Shown: piece after piece, positions 18,113 through 27,052 of the stretch
Position numbering within the stretch: the stretch's first letter is position 1
Layout of the letters: each line of letters opens with the position of its first letter
Assembly (NCBI GenBank): GCA_021851065.1
Contig: JAJZJQ010000005.1
Coordinates: 1-64,000 of the forward strand
Reading direction: 5' to 3'
DNA from: Microcaldota archaeon
GTDB taxonomy: Archaea; Micrarchaeota; Micrarchaeia; Micrarchaeales; CABMGC01
Length of the DNA stretch: 64,000 bases
Notes under the pieces: generated by a model
Told to the model about the DNA's origin: nothing
Seen by the model: only the letters and a program-made list of their open reading frames with translations
The model's database searches: none
Program-made: the position numbers and the translations under genes

Positions 18113-19427
18113 CGAAGAGCTAATCCCGCTGAGAAGCATTCCTGGAGTTAATGTATTCCAGTATCCTCCGGCGATGCCTGCAGGCCCAGGGGCCAAGGAG
18201 CAGTTTGCCGGAAATCTTGCACTTACGCAGAGGCTTGCACAGGGAGAGGAGTTCACGATGTTCGTTTCGATACCCTATTGCAAGGTGAGGTGCAACTCCT
18301 GTCCATATTTCAAGGCGAAGATGCCAAAGGGCGCAGGCTACGACTTCCTCGACCCCTACGTGAGTGCACTGGAGACGCAGATGGCCGCCTATGCGCAGAC
18401 CGAAAGGTTTAGGTCAGGGACACTTGCCGCAATCTACATGGGCGGTGGCACCGCATCGCTTCTTTCCGCAGATCAGGTCAGACGGATTGTTGGGTTTGCA
18501 AAAAGCGCATTCAGAACAAGCGCAGGAATGGAGATAACCCTCGAAGGAAATCCATCCGATTTCAACAGGGCCTATTACGCCGAGGTGGTATCGCACGGAA
18601 TCAACAGGCTGTCGATAGGGTATCAGAGCGCGGATTCTGACATACTTGTGGACAAGCTGGGCTCGCCACACAACGCAAGCGAGGGCTTGCGCTCGCTGCA
18701 GGATGCCATTCAGGCGGGGTTCCGCACGGTAAACGTCGATATGCTATACGGGATACCTGGGCAGAAGCTTGAACAGTGGCAGCGCGATCTTGGAATCGTG
18801 ATAGGGCTTGGCCCGGAAAGCGTGACCACCTACTCATACATAGTGTATGGGAATACAGTCGCAGAGCTGCGAATAAGGAAGGGAACCCTCGACGCGCAGA
18901 TAGACGACGATGAGAAACACAGGTGGTATCTTTACACAAAAGGCACGTTTGAGGATAATGGATATGTCCTTTACAAAAAAGGGCACTTCATCAGGCCGGG
19001 GCACCCGCAGGCATATTCCGATCTTTCCTACAGGGTAGGCACAGAGAGCCTGGGAATAGGTGCAGGCGCGTACAGCTTTGTCAACGGATACCTTTTCATG
19101 TCGGTAGGGAATCCCAAAAAGTTCACGACGGACATGGAACGCGGACTGTTTACTGCTGCAGATTTCCAGTCCTCGCAAGCCAATACAGATGCACGGATGG
19201 CGAAGTATCTCATGCACAGCGTGGCGACAGGCACGATAGACGTGCAGGAATTCAGGGTAATGTTCGGGACGGATCCAAGGAATGTCTACAGGGCCATATT
19301 CGAGGAGATGAGTGCAAAGGGCCTCACCGAATCAGGAGATGGCTCGATAAGTATGACGGACCGTGGAACCAGGTGGCAGCAGAACATAATGAGCGCGTTC
19401 TATCACGAAGGGTTGAGGCGCGCATGA
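18069..19427 (+). CDS. HemW/HemN-like radical SAM protein
   Basis: CKVRCNSC (CxxxCxxC), AIYMGGGTASLLS, EGNPSDF, GINRLSIGYQS, DMLYGIPGQ and a HemN_C-like tail. Overlaps the upstream gene by 44 nt. Confidence 0.85.
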   Translation: MVESMTVKTRQTGHNEELIPLRSIPGVNVFQYPPAMPAGPGAKEQFAGNLALTQRLAQGEEFTMFVSIPYCKVRCNSCPYFKAKMPKGAGYDFLDPYVSALETQMAAYAQTERFRSGTLAAIYMGGGTASLLSADQVRRIVGFAKSAFRTSAGMEITLEGNPSDFNRAYYAEVVSHGINRLSIGYQSADSDILVDKLGSPHNASEGLRSLQDAIQAGFRTVNVDMLYGIPGQKLEQWQRDLGIVIGLGPESVTTYSYIVYGNTVAELRIRKGTLDAQIDDDEKHRWYLYTKGTFEDNGYVLYKKGHFIRPGHPQAYSDLSYRVGTESLGIGAGAYSFVNGYLFMSVGNPKKFTTDMERGLFTAADFQSSQANTDARMAKYLMHSVATGTIDVQEFRVMFGTDPRNVYRAIFEEMSAKGLTESGDGSISMTDRGTRWQQNIMSAFYHEGLRRA

Positions 19428-19462
19428 TCAGAAACCGATATAAGCACCTCTGATGCATTATC

Positions 19463-20788
19463 ATGGGAGTTGATAATTTGGGGGCGTTGCAAAGGGACAG
19501 AGTGCCTGCGGTTACGACTGAAGTCGTCAGGAATCTTGCCCTTATGAAGCAGGGTCTTACTGCTGGTGATAGGTCCAGAGGCAAGCCATCCATACTCGAT
19601 GCCATAAAGCAGATACGGCTGCTGCAGCTTGACAGCGTCAATGTTGTTGACAGGAGCCACTATCTTGTCATTTTCAGCAGGATAGGCACTTATGATAGGA
19701 CAGACCTTGACTCCCTCCTGTTTCCAGACCGCGCCCTATTTGAGCAGAGGAGCCACGAAGCGTGTTTCATACCCTCTGAAGATTACCCCCATATCAGCCC
19801 TGAGATAACGAACAGGAGAAGCCAGCCAATAAGCAACATGAGGCTCAGGCAGCTTGGCGGTGACCCAGACTCGGTTTTGCGCGCGGTATTGGAGAGGATA
19901 AAAGAAGAAGGGCCATTATCCTCTAAAGATTTCGTAGATGCCAGGCGCGATGAGAGGAAGGGTTGGTGGGACAGAAAGCCTGAGCGCGTTGCGCTGGAGA
20001 TATTATGGAGGCAGGGATACCTTGCAGTGCAGAGGCGAGCCAACTTCCAGCCGTATTATGATCTGCCTGAGCGCGTCATACCATCCAAATTCAGGAAAGG
20101 CAGCCACTCGCTTGCGGACTTCAGGAGGTGGGCGGCAACTAACGCCCTCATGGCCCAGGGGATTGCCACCGCTGCAGACGTGAACGACTACTATCGTCAG
20201 AACATAAAGGAAACGAGAGCCACGCTTGAGGAACTCGTCGCAGAAGGCACTGTTGTAAAGATAAGGGTAAGCGGATGGAAGGATGATGCATATGTATTGG
20301 CAGGCGATCTTGGAATCGCAGAAAAACTTGCATCCGCAGGGCCTTTGGCCACACGTACCACGTTACTCTCGCCGTTTGACAACCTCATCTGGTTCAGGGA
20401 CAGGGCCGAAAGGCTTTTCGGGCTGCATTTGAGGGTGGAGATGTACACGCCTAAAAAGGACAGGTCATTTGGCTACTATGCAATGCCGATACTGCATGAA
20501 GGGGCCATAATTGGGAAGGCGGATCCGAAGATGGCAAGGGACGATGGGACTCTGATAATAAATAATGTCGAATTCAATCCGGGCGTGGCTCTTGATGAGG
20601 GCCTTGCAAGGTCCGTGAGCGGAGCATTCGACGAGCTTGCGAGATTCGGCGGCTGCGATTCCGTAGTTATTGGCAGCCGAGTTCCAGATAGTGTACGAAC
20701 CATGCTGGAAGGGCATTTGGGCAGTGTGGCTGAAAGCGCCAGGGCTGGCCATGAACCTAAGCAGGGCATGCGCAGGCTGAAGGCATGA
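19463..20788 (+). CDS. HTH_42 superfamily DNA glycosylase, AlkX/YcaQ-like
   Basis: AIKQIRLLQLDSVNVVDRSHYLVIFSRIGTYD (Q-phi-D), LLSPFDNLIWFRDR, YCaQ-type C-terminus. Confidence 0.8.
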   Translation: MGVDNLGALQRDRVPAVTTEVVRNLALMKQGLTAGDRSRGKPSILDAIKQIRLLQLDSVNVVDRSHYLVIFSRIGTYDRTDLDSLLFPDRALFEQRSHEACFIPSEDYPHISPEITNRRSQPISNMRLRQLGGDPDSVLRAVLERIKEEGPLSSKDFVDARRDERKGWWDRKPERVALEILWRQGYLAVQRRANFQPYYDLPERVIPSKFRKGSHSLADFRRWAATNALMAQGIATAADVNDYYRQNIKETRATLEELVAEGTVVKIRVSGWKDDAYVLAGDLGIAEKLASAGPLATRTTLLSPFDNLIWFRDRAERLFGLHLRVEMYTPKKDRSFGYYAMPILHEGAIIGKADPKMARDDGTLIINNVEFNPGVALDEGLARSVSGAFDELARFGGCDSVVIGSRVPDSVRTMLEGHLGSVAESARAGHEPKQGMRRLKA

Positions 20789-21165
20789 CCAGGAAGGCAA
20801 GCTGTGTGATCTTCGTTTTCCTGAAGGAAGAACTCTTCCTTGCAGAGAGACGACCTGAACATGAATCCATAGATCCTGGCAAGCTTGCCCTTCCAGGGGA
20901 ACATGTAGAACATGGAGAAAGCCTTGAGCAGGCGCTAATAAGGGGCTGCCGTGAGGAGCTTGACGTTGAGCCTACAAAATACTGGCTTTTCTTCCAGCAA
21001 AGATACCTAACGGAGCGTGAGGATCAGGACTGCTACTATTATGCAGTAACGGGGTGGAAAGGGACTATAAGGCAGGTTGAAGCAGGAGAGCTGGCATGGA
21101 TCCGATTGGATGAACGCCATCTTGTGGAGACCGGGATCGACAGGAATGCGATCTTCCATCTCTAG
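20785..21165 (+). CDS. NUDIX hydrolase (MutT-like)
   Basis: LPGEHVEHGESLEQALIRGCREELDVE Nudix box; ATGA overlap with the upstream stop. Confidence 0.88.
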   Translation: MTRKASCVIFVFLKEELFLAERRPEHESIDPGKLALPGEHVEHGESLEQALIRGCREELDVEPTKYWLFFQQRYLTEREDQDCYYYAVTGWKGTIRQVEAGELAWIRLDERHLVETGIDRNAIFHL

Positions 21166-21175
21166 TACAAGCCGC

Positions 21176-21592
21176 CTAGCGCTCCCTGAGGAACTCGTCT
21201 ATCTGCGATTCTGCTTCCCCTATTGCATCGTATTTTTTGACCACCAGGTATTTGTTGCCATCTATTATGGCGGAAAGGTGCCTCCCTGGAGAGGGCCTAT
21301 AGAGGCAGAGCACGGGCTTCCCAAGCTCCTGCGCCTTTGCAAGCTCCCATCCCTGGCCATGGGAAGGCGATGAAACCTCAGCAACCACCACGTCCGCTTC
21401 CTCCAGCCATTTCAAGTCCCTGTTGTAGATCCTTACGCTGTTCTCGTGTGAAGGGTCAAGGCTGATCCCCTTATGGTCGGCAAGGTGCCTCGTGAGCACC
21501 GTGCCATATCTCTCCAGATGCTCTATCAGCTCAGCATAGGTGGAAATATCTATTATCCCGCCTCTAACTGAAGCAGAGAAGTAAATATTCAT
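21176..21592 (-). CDS. Nucleoside 2-deoxyribosyltransferase / DNPH1-like nucleotide N-hydrolase
   Basis: IYFSASVRGG, DLKWLEEADVVVAEVSSPSHGQGWELAKAQELGKPVLCLYR. Confidence 0.82.
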   Translation of the reverse strand: MNIYFSASVRGGIIDISTYAELIEHLERYGTVLTRHLADHKGISLDPSHENSVRIYNRDLKWLEEADVVVAEVSSPSHGQGWELAKAQELGKPVLCLYRPSPGRHLSAIIDGNKYLVVKKYDAIGEAESQIDEFLRER

Positions 21593-21639
21593 AAAGGAAT
21601 TAGAGGGACGCAGTATTAAATCTGCTTACAGGCCTGCGA

Positions 21640-21756
21640 TCAGGTCTCGCCTACAAGCTTTTCGCGCTCGGAACTGTATCTGTGCTCGAAGAGGTACCTC
21701 CAGTTGGCAAGCCTGTTGATGAGCGTGCCCTCTGCCCCGTATTTCCTGTACAGCAT
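21640..21756 (-). CDS. 38-aa ORF; possible gene remnant
   Basis: MLYRKYGAEGTLINRLANWRYLFEHRYSSEREKLVGET*. Confidence 0.3.
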   Translation of the reverse strand: MLYRKYGAEGTLINRLANWRYLFEHRYSSEREKLVGET

Positions 21757-21786
21757 GAGAAAAGGGGCCAAAATCCCTTTTCTCAT
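21755..21786. repeat. Perfect 12-bp inverted repeat near the right end of the island
   Basis: ATGAGAAAAGGG-GCCAAAAT-CCCTTTTCTCAT; its first 14 nt (ATGAGAAAAGGGGC) also occur at 14368-14381. Confidence 0.75.
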
Positions 21787-21787
21787 A

Positions 21788-21924
21788 TGGTAGGCATTGC
21801 GATAGGAATAGCGTGGTATACCGCCTCACAGCACTTGATTAAGCTGGAAAGAGAGGGCAAACTAAAATATTTCAGAATCGGACGCCAGAATCAATATATT
21901 CTAGCGTCGAGGTTGAAAAACTAA
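21788..21924 (+). pseudogene. 5'-truncated winged-helix regulator remnant
   Basis: ...MVGIAIGIAWYTASQHLIKLEREGKLKYFRIGRQNQYILASRLKN* looks like recognition helix plus wing without an N-terminus. Confidence 0.5.
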
Positions 21925-22050
21925 GCCAAGCGAGAGTGTTCAAATGCAATACGAAAAACAAAAAATAACGTGGATGCAAGAGTTCAAATCTCTTCCCCTG
22001 CATCTGCCTGAATGGCAAACGCCAGTGCAGCGGCCAGGTACTTGGCGGAA

Positions 22051-22551
22051 TTAGCCTTTGGGGATTACAATTCCACCGACAAAGTCATGGAAAAATACCC
22101 TTTCTCCTTTATGCCTGATTTCTTCGCTGCCAGTGAATGCGGAGATATCCCCATTCAGGGAGCTATGATACTCCCAGTCCCCATCCTTGAAGAATTTCTG
22201 GCCCCTGGGTTGGAATTGCCCTGCCTTTTCGCCGCTTTTAAGGGCTTTCTTTAGGAATTCGAAGGTTTCATGTGCAAAAGCGGTGTCTTGTACATGTTTC
22301 TCTTCCATGCCCCCGCCATAATTCTGCACCCATACCGGGCGGCCTTTGTAGAATATTGTCTCTGTCCCCCATGACCTGAACCACCCGGTATACATATCCT
22401 TATAGTTCCAGTCCCCTTTTCGGTATGCCAGTGCAGTGTATCCACCTTCAACAGTTCCGGCCATTCCGCCAGCATAGGTAGACCGGGATGCTTCTCCAAG
22501 AAACTGGTTCAGCTCCCTTAAGAACTGCTCTTGGTTGTTCTGCTCTGGCAT
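22051..22551 (-). CDS. DUF5680-like hypothetical protein
   Basis: EGGYTALAYRKGDWNYKDMYTGWFRSWGTETIFYKGRPVWVQNYGG. Confidence 0.5.
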   Translation of the reverse strand: MPEQNNQEQFLRELNQFLGEASRSTYAGGMAGTVEGGYTALAYRKGDWNYKDMYTGWFRSWGTETIFYKGRPVWVQNYGGGMEEKHVQDTAFAHETFEFLKKALKSGEKAGQFQPRGQKFFKDGDWEYHSSLNGDISAFTGSEEIRHKGERVFFHDFVGGIVIPKG

Positions 22552-22693
22552 GGAATTCCCACCATGATCTTACATCAGGGAATTTATAAAACGGCATCCG
22601 TGGAATGCATGTTGCAGCCTGCCTTGTGCAGTAGCTGCGTAAAGAGCTTGGCTTTGGGGCTTGCCGCCTTCGCAGCAGACATTTCTACGCAAG

Positions 22694-23047
22694 TCACCTT
22701 GCCTTAAGGATCTTGCGTAGCCCGCCGTACTTGAAAGTCACAAGGCCTAGCAGTGCCATGAGAATCCCAGACAGCATGTCCCCCATGGTTAGCAGTATCG
22801 GCATCCTGAAAGAGGTTGTGCCAACAGGCAATGAACTCCTGTTGTATATGCGCCCGCTTGCGGCTGTAGCCTGCTGGCTGCTGCCGGTCTGAGTAGATGC
22901 GCCGCCAGATCCTGAGAGGTGCCTTGGCAGAGCCGGCGAGGCGAAATAGTTGTATGCAGAATATGCGAAGAATGCTGCGCCAAGCGCAATCAGCAGCAAT
23001 CCAACCATCTCAATGCCTGTCCATCCATTATAGGTTCTTGTAGACAT
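22694..23047 (-). CDS. Small membrane protein (two TM)
   Basis: MVGLLLIALGAAFFAYSAYNYF and MGDMLSGILMALLGLVTF. Confidence 0.5.
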   Translation of the reverse strand: MSTRTYNGWTGIEMVGLLLIALGAAFFAYSAYNYFASPALPRHLSGSGGASTQTGSSQQATAASGRIYNRSSLPVGTTSFRMPILLTMGDMLSGILMALLGLVTFKYGGLRKILKAR

Positions 23048-23060
23048 ATTTACCACTATA

Positions 23061-23180
23061 TTAGTGTGCACCTGAAAGATACACATAAACAAGCAGCACT
23101 CCTGCTATTATCACCAGAAATCCCGTTGCAATGGCTATCATCTGCATGAGCTTCCTGTCTGGGGGCGCCTTCTCATCCAT
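23061..23180 (-). CDS. 39-aa single-TM microprotein
   Basis: MDEKAPPDRKLMQMIAIATGFLVIIAGVLLVYVYLSGAH*, lying between two co-directional membrane genes; missing from the ORF track. Confidence 0.45.
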   Translation of the reverse strand: MDEKAPPDRKLMQMIAIATGFLVIIAGVLLVYVYLSGAH

Positions 23181-23191
23181 GCTATCGCCAA

Positions 23192-24802
23192 TTAATCCAC
23201 TGTGACATTTCCTTCAAGCACGCCTTTGTCTGTGAATACCAGCAGTCTGTAGCTGCCGGATGGATTGGTTGGCAGATTTAAGCCGAGTTGGCCGTTGTAT
23301 GCGAACCTAGCAGCCGAATGCGGGCCTATGCTGTATCCCAGCGGCTCTTGCGGCGCAGGCAGGGGCATTGCACCGTAAGGTGATGAGAGAGTGCCATTGT
23401 AGTTCACCATAAAGTCCATGCCCCCATCCATCGTAGTGAAGAATCCCTGGGCCCGGATTGTTGGCCCAGTGATGCCAGATATCCTTATGCTGTTGACCGG
23501 GCTCTTTAGGGTTATATTTACAGAATTAATCCCGCAGCACTGTATATCGGAATATACCGCAGAGGCATTTATAATTACGCTGGAGTTTGACTGGACGAAG
23601 AAGTTGCCGTCGTAAGCCGCATTGCCACCGTATCTCATGACATAGAAGTCTGACCCGTTTGGCGATGGGCGTGACGATGCTTCACCCCCTGATTCAGATA
23701 TTCGCTGGTTTATGTATGTAGCCGCCGCTACCTGGACAGGCTGAGCTTGGGCAGATGCGCCTAGCGGCACTGCAATAGGCTGCCTGAACTGTGAATCGTT
23801 AGTGCCATTTACTATAGACATGCTTATTACGGTAAGGTTGCTTGAGCCGTGGTTGCTTATGGATGCATCAAACGAGACGCTGCCTGAATCAAATGCTAGG
23901 GTTGCGTTTGACACCGTTGCGTTTATGTCCGGCTTTTCGAAGAACCTGGCGCTGAACATGCCTCCAATAGGGGTGGTAAGTCGTATCCCCACCCCGGAGT
24001 TTACACGGGTTATCATGCCTGGGTTTGAGAACACTGCTGCCCTCAAAGCTGGCACAAGTATGAATACGGTGGTGTTTTGCGTGGACAGCGTGGCTATGGA
24101 CGGATAGAAATCCATCAGGACATCGGAAGAGTCGTTTATGATTCCACCGTTAGTGACATTTGCAACCACCTCCCTTATAGGGACATAGACGCTGTAACTG
24201 GAATTCCCTATGGTTATGCTTGCATAGGTTATGTTGAACTTGATGCCATCAACAGCTGCATTTTGCCTGACATCTGCAAGGCCTATTATCTGGGATTCGT
24301 TTATGAGGCTCATGAGGTTTAGCCTGCCGCTGGAATTGAGGTCAAGCCATGCTGAGCTTGCGTTGCTGTAACTGACATGGACCTTTAGCGAGGAGTAGTT
24401 TATGTAAAGAGCGCGAGTGCCCTGCGGCACAATTGGCGGATCCGTTATGCTTATTGGAACGTACGAAGATTGCTGTGCAGGCCTTGAGTAATATGCCCCT
24501 AGTGCGTACAGAGATGCCATAAGACCCAGAACGGCAATGGCAGACACCACTATCATCCTGTTTACCGTAACTCCGCTCTTTCGGACCTTCTCCGCATTTA
24601 TCTCCTGGTTAAGATCATAATACTTCCACTTCTTGAAAGGAACGTCCCTTTGACGTATTATGCCATGGTCCTCGAGATCCTGCAGGTGTTTGCTTACTGT
24701 GGATGGTGCCAGGCCAAGCTTCTTGCATATGGCACTTAGGGTGTTGTCCCCGTGGGAGATGAGTTTTATTATCTCCTCCTTTGTAGCTCCATGCCTGTTC
24801 AT
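23192..24802 (-). CDS. Membrane-anchored HTH (ArsR-like) regulator with a large extracytoplasmic domain
   Basis: N-terminal LSAICKKLGLAPSTVSKHLQDLEDHGIIRQR, then TM RMIVVSAIAVLGLMASLYALGAYY and an Asn/Ser-rich ectodomain. Confidence 0.75.
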   Translation of the reverse strand: MNRHGATKEEIIKLISHGDNTLSAICKKLGLAPSTVSKHLQDLEDHGIIRQRDVPFKKWKYYDLNQEINAEKVRKSGVTVNRMIVVSAIAVLGLMASLYALGAYYSRPAQQSSYVPISITDPPIVPQGTRALYINYSSLKVHVSYSNASSAWLDLNSSGRLNLMSLINESQIIGLADVRQNAAVDGIKFNITYASITIGNSSYSVYVPIREVVANVTNGGIINDSSDVLMDFYPSIATLSTQNTTVFILVPALRAAVFSNPGMITRVNSGVGIRLTTPIGGMFSARFFEKPDINATVSNATLAFDSGSVSFDASISNHGSSNLTVISMSIVNGTNDSQFRQPIAVPLGASAQAQPVQVAAATYINQRISESGGEASSRPSPNGSDFYVMRYGGNAAYDGNFFVQSNSSVIINASAVYSDIQCCGINSVNITLKSPVNSIRISGITGPTIRAQGFFTTMDGGMDFMVNYNGTLSSPYGAMPLPAPQEPLGYSIGPHSAARFAYNGQLGLNLPTNPSGSYRLLVFTDKGVLEGNVTVD

Positions 24803-24862
24803 CCGATATCACTGCGCAAGCAGACTCCTTGTGCCGGATAAGATATATATGCATTTCTTAAC

Positions 24863-25001
24863 ATTTCGCATTTTGAACGAAGTATTTTTCTGGGCAGGCG
24901 CAGTGCCATTGGCCATATTTCGCAATATAGCGAAATCCTTCCTGTGAGAGGTACAATGACGGATGCCAGGCATGTTTCTTATTTCGTTTTTAATGCGAAA
25001 T
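24863..25001. promoter_or_regulatory. Three ATTTCG-N8/9-CGAAAT operator-like palindromes between the HTH regulator and the ABC operon
   Basis: ATTTCGC-aatata-GCGAAAT at 24917-24936; ATTTCG-N9-CGAAAT at 24981-25001; degenerate TTCG-N9-CGAA at 24865-24881. Confidence 0.65.
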
Positions 25002-25068
25002 CGCTGGGAGATTATATATAATGGGATTGACAGATCCACTACTTGAAGGAAATCTTAATGCGTTAGCC

Positions 25069-25776
25069 ATGATGCATATGACAATCGCAGATATCGCAGT
25101 AAAGGTAGACAAAGTATCTAAAGTGTACAGCACAGGGGCAGTGGAAGTTGATGCGCTTAGCGAAGTGTCATTCTCACTTAAGAAAGGCGAGTTCGTTGCC
25201 ATTGTTGGACCTTCCGGAAGCGGGAAGTCTACGCTGATGCATTTGCTTGGGACCATAGACAGGCCAAGCAGAGGGGAGATATACATAGACGGAGTTGCAA
25301 CTTCGGATATGAACGGAACAGAGCTTGCAAGATTTAGGAACAGCAAGCTCGGGTTCGTATTTCAGGCATACAACCTAGTAAACGGGATAGATGCGCGCAT
25401 GAATGTGGAGCTGCCGTTGATGGTGAGCCGCATGACAGATTCCCAGAGGAGGGAGAAGGCTGAAAGGCTTCTTGTTGAGCTGGGGCTTGGAGAGAGGATG
25501 AACCTTAGGCCCACGCAGCTTAGCGGCGGGCAGCAGCAGCGGGTTGCCATAGCAAGAGCCCTTGTAAACAGCCCGTCATTGATACTTGCTGATGAACCCA
25601 CAGGCAACCTGGACACCAAGGCTGGAGATGAGGTCATAAAGCTGTTTAAGAACGTGTGCAAGACGCAGCATGTGACCATAGTAATGGTCACCCACAACTT
25701 TGACATCACCAGGCATTGCGATCATGTAATACACATACGAGATGGTAAAATGGTGAAGGAAGAGGTTTTGAGATGA
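25069..25776 (+). CDS. ABC transporter ATPase (LolD/MacB type)
   Basis: [49 protein letters not shown]-like ATTATATATA at 25011-25020 argues for a start downstream of 25021. Confidence 0.92.
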   Translation: MMHMTIADIAVKVDKVSKVYSTGAVEVDALSEVSFSLKKGEFVAIVGPSGSGKSTLMHLLGTIDRPSRGEIYIDGVATSDMNGTELARFRNSKLGFVFQAYNLVNGIDARMNVELPLMVSRMTDSQRREKAERLLVELGLGERMNLRPTQLSGGQQQRVAIARALVNSPSLILADEPTGNLDTKAGDEVIKLFKNVCKTQHVTIVMVTHNFDITRHCDHVIHIRDGKMVKEEVLR

Positions 25777-27041
25777 GCACGAAAACAATGATGTATATAA
25801 TACTGGCCGCGTCCGTAGTGGCGCCGATGGCTTTTGCGCAGACAGGCACGGCTTCTAACCCGATACCGCCGCAGTTCTACCTGAATGCGACTACTACCAC
25901 CCTGTGCAGAGGCACAACCAACTACGTGCAGCTTGCCATAACCAACCCCAGCAAGAACATCATGGACCAGTTGCAGAGCGTAGAGCTGAGCATAGGCAAG
26001 ATGGACGGCCTGTATCCGGCCCTGGTATATGCAGGCACGGTAAACGCAAGCACAACCCTGAACGTCACCATGCCAGTGTTTGCAGGCGTGAACACTTCTT
26101 CCTTCATAACTGTGCCGGTGTCAGTGAACTTTTACTATTTTGCGGCGCTATATACGGACAGCGAGGAAAGGAACGTCACTTTCGACGTAGTAAGCTGCCC
26201 GTCTTCATTGCCGCTTGAGATGAACGTCTCGCCTGGATCGCTTGTTACAGGCCAGATAAACAACCTGACTTTCGGCTTCACCAACACAGGGAACACAACA
26301 CTGACCAATGTATCTGCGAAGGCTGCCATATCGAGTTCCCAAAGCGGCATGGAATTTGTTGGGTATGAGCCCATAGTTATAGATGCAATAGCTCCGCACA
26401 GCACCGTGTACGTTCCTGAGAGGATGTACGAAAACGGATCGCAGATATTTTACATAAACGTTTCTGCTACGTTCATAAACCAGAGCAGGCTTGAGCAGGC
26501 GGCTGACAGCTTCTCCATGCTATCCGGGGGCACAATAGACATGATACCATCCAGCATAAGCGTCACGCCCTCTACAGTCAGCCCGGGCAGCATATTCTCG
26601 ATAGCATTCACCGTGACGGATACGGGAACCAGTTCTGTGTCTAACGCAAATGCGGCCGCCATACTGCCAGCAGGATTCGGGTATTACGGAGTTACAACTT
26701 CGGATTATATAGGAAGCATAGGCATAGAGTCACCCACTGCAGTAAGCCTGGCGCTTATGGCCAACTCCTCGGTTAGACCAGGCACATACAACATTCCGGT
26801 AAAGCTCAGTTATCAGGGCAATTTCAGGCAGAACATGAGCAGCATGGTGAATGTGAGCGTAACCGTGGGCAGCAGCTCTGGATCCGCATCGGGGTTGCCT
26901 GTCAGTGGCGCCCAGGGAGGCGGTTCCTCAGGCAGCACTGCCATATACATAATGGCTGTGGTCTTCGTTATTGCAGTGGCGGCAATATTTGCCTATCCGC
27001 GCTTCATGAATAGGAAGGCACAGGGACCGAGGAGGACATAG
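25773..27041 (+). CDS. Secreted/anchored CARDB-like accessory protein of the ABC system
   Basis: Signal peptide, NEW/CARDB-like repeats (GNTTLTNVSAKA, GTSSVSNANAAA), C-terminal TM. Confidence 0.6.
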   Translation: MSTKTMMYIILAASVVAPMAFAQTGTASNPIPPQFYLNATTTTLCRGTTNYVQLAITNPSKNIMDQLQSVELSIGKMDGLYPALVYAGTVNASTTLNVTMPVFAGVNTSSFITVPVSVNFYYFAALYTDSEERNVTFDVVSCPSSLPLEMNVSPGSLVTGQINNLTFGFTNTGNTTLTNVSAKAAISSSQSGMEFVGYEPIVIDAIAPHSTVYVPERMYENGSQIFYINVSATFINQSRLEQAADSFSMLSGGTIDMIPSSISVTPSTVSPGSIFSIAFTVTDTGTSSVSNANAAAILPAGFGYYGVTTSDYIGSIGIESPTAVSLALMANSSVRPGTYNIPVKLSYQGNFRQNMSSMVNVSVTVGSSSGSASGLPVSGAQGGGSSGSTAIYIMAVVFVIAVAAIFAYPRFMNRKAQGPRRT

Positions 27042-27052
27042 AAGGTCTTTGG

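Larger units (their letters stand above)
14243..22003. mobile_element. tRNA-Leu-integrated genomic island (~7.7 kb) flanked by 32-bp direct repeats
   Basis: GGATGCAAGAGTTCAAATCTCTTCCCCTGCAT is present identically at 14243-14274 (tRNA 3' end) and 21972-22003, same orientation. Confidence 0.82.

Noticed and set aside
16967-21592. Reading the island as a canonical queuosine/7-deazaguanine pathway
   Set aside because: FolE is present but the radical SAM is HemW-like, and no QueD, QueC, QueF or TGT-like gene is seen in the island.
25021-25068. ATG 25021 as start of the ABC ATPase
   Set aside because: A TATA-like box at 25011-25020 would place transcription start downstream of it; 25069 or 25075 is more plausible.
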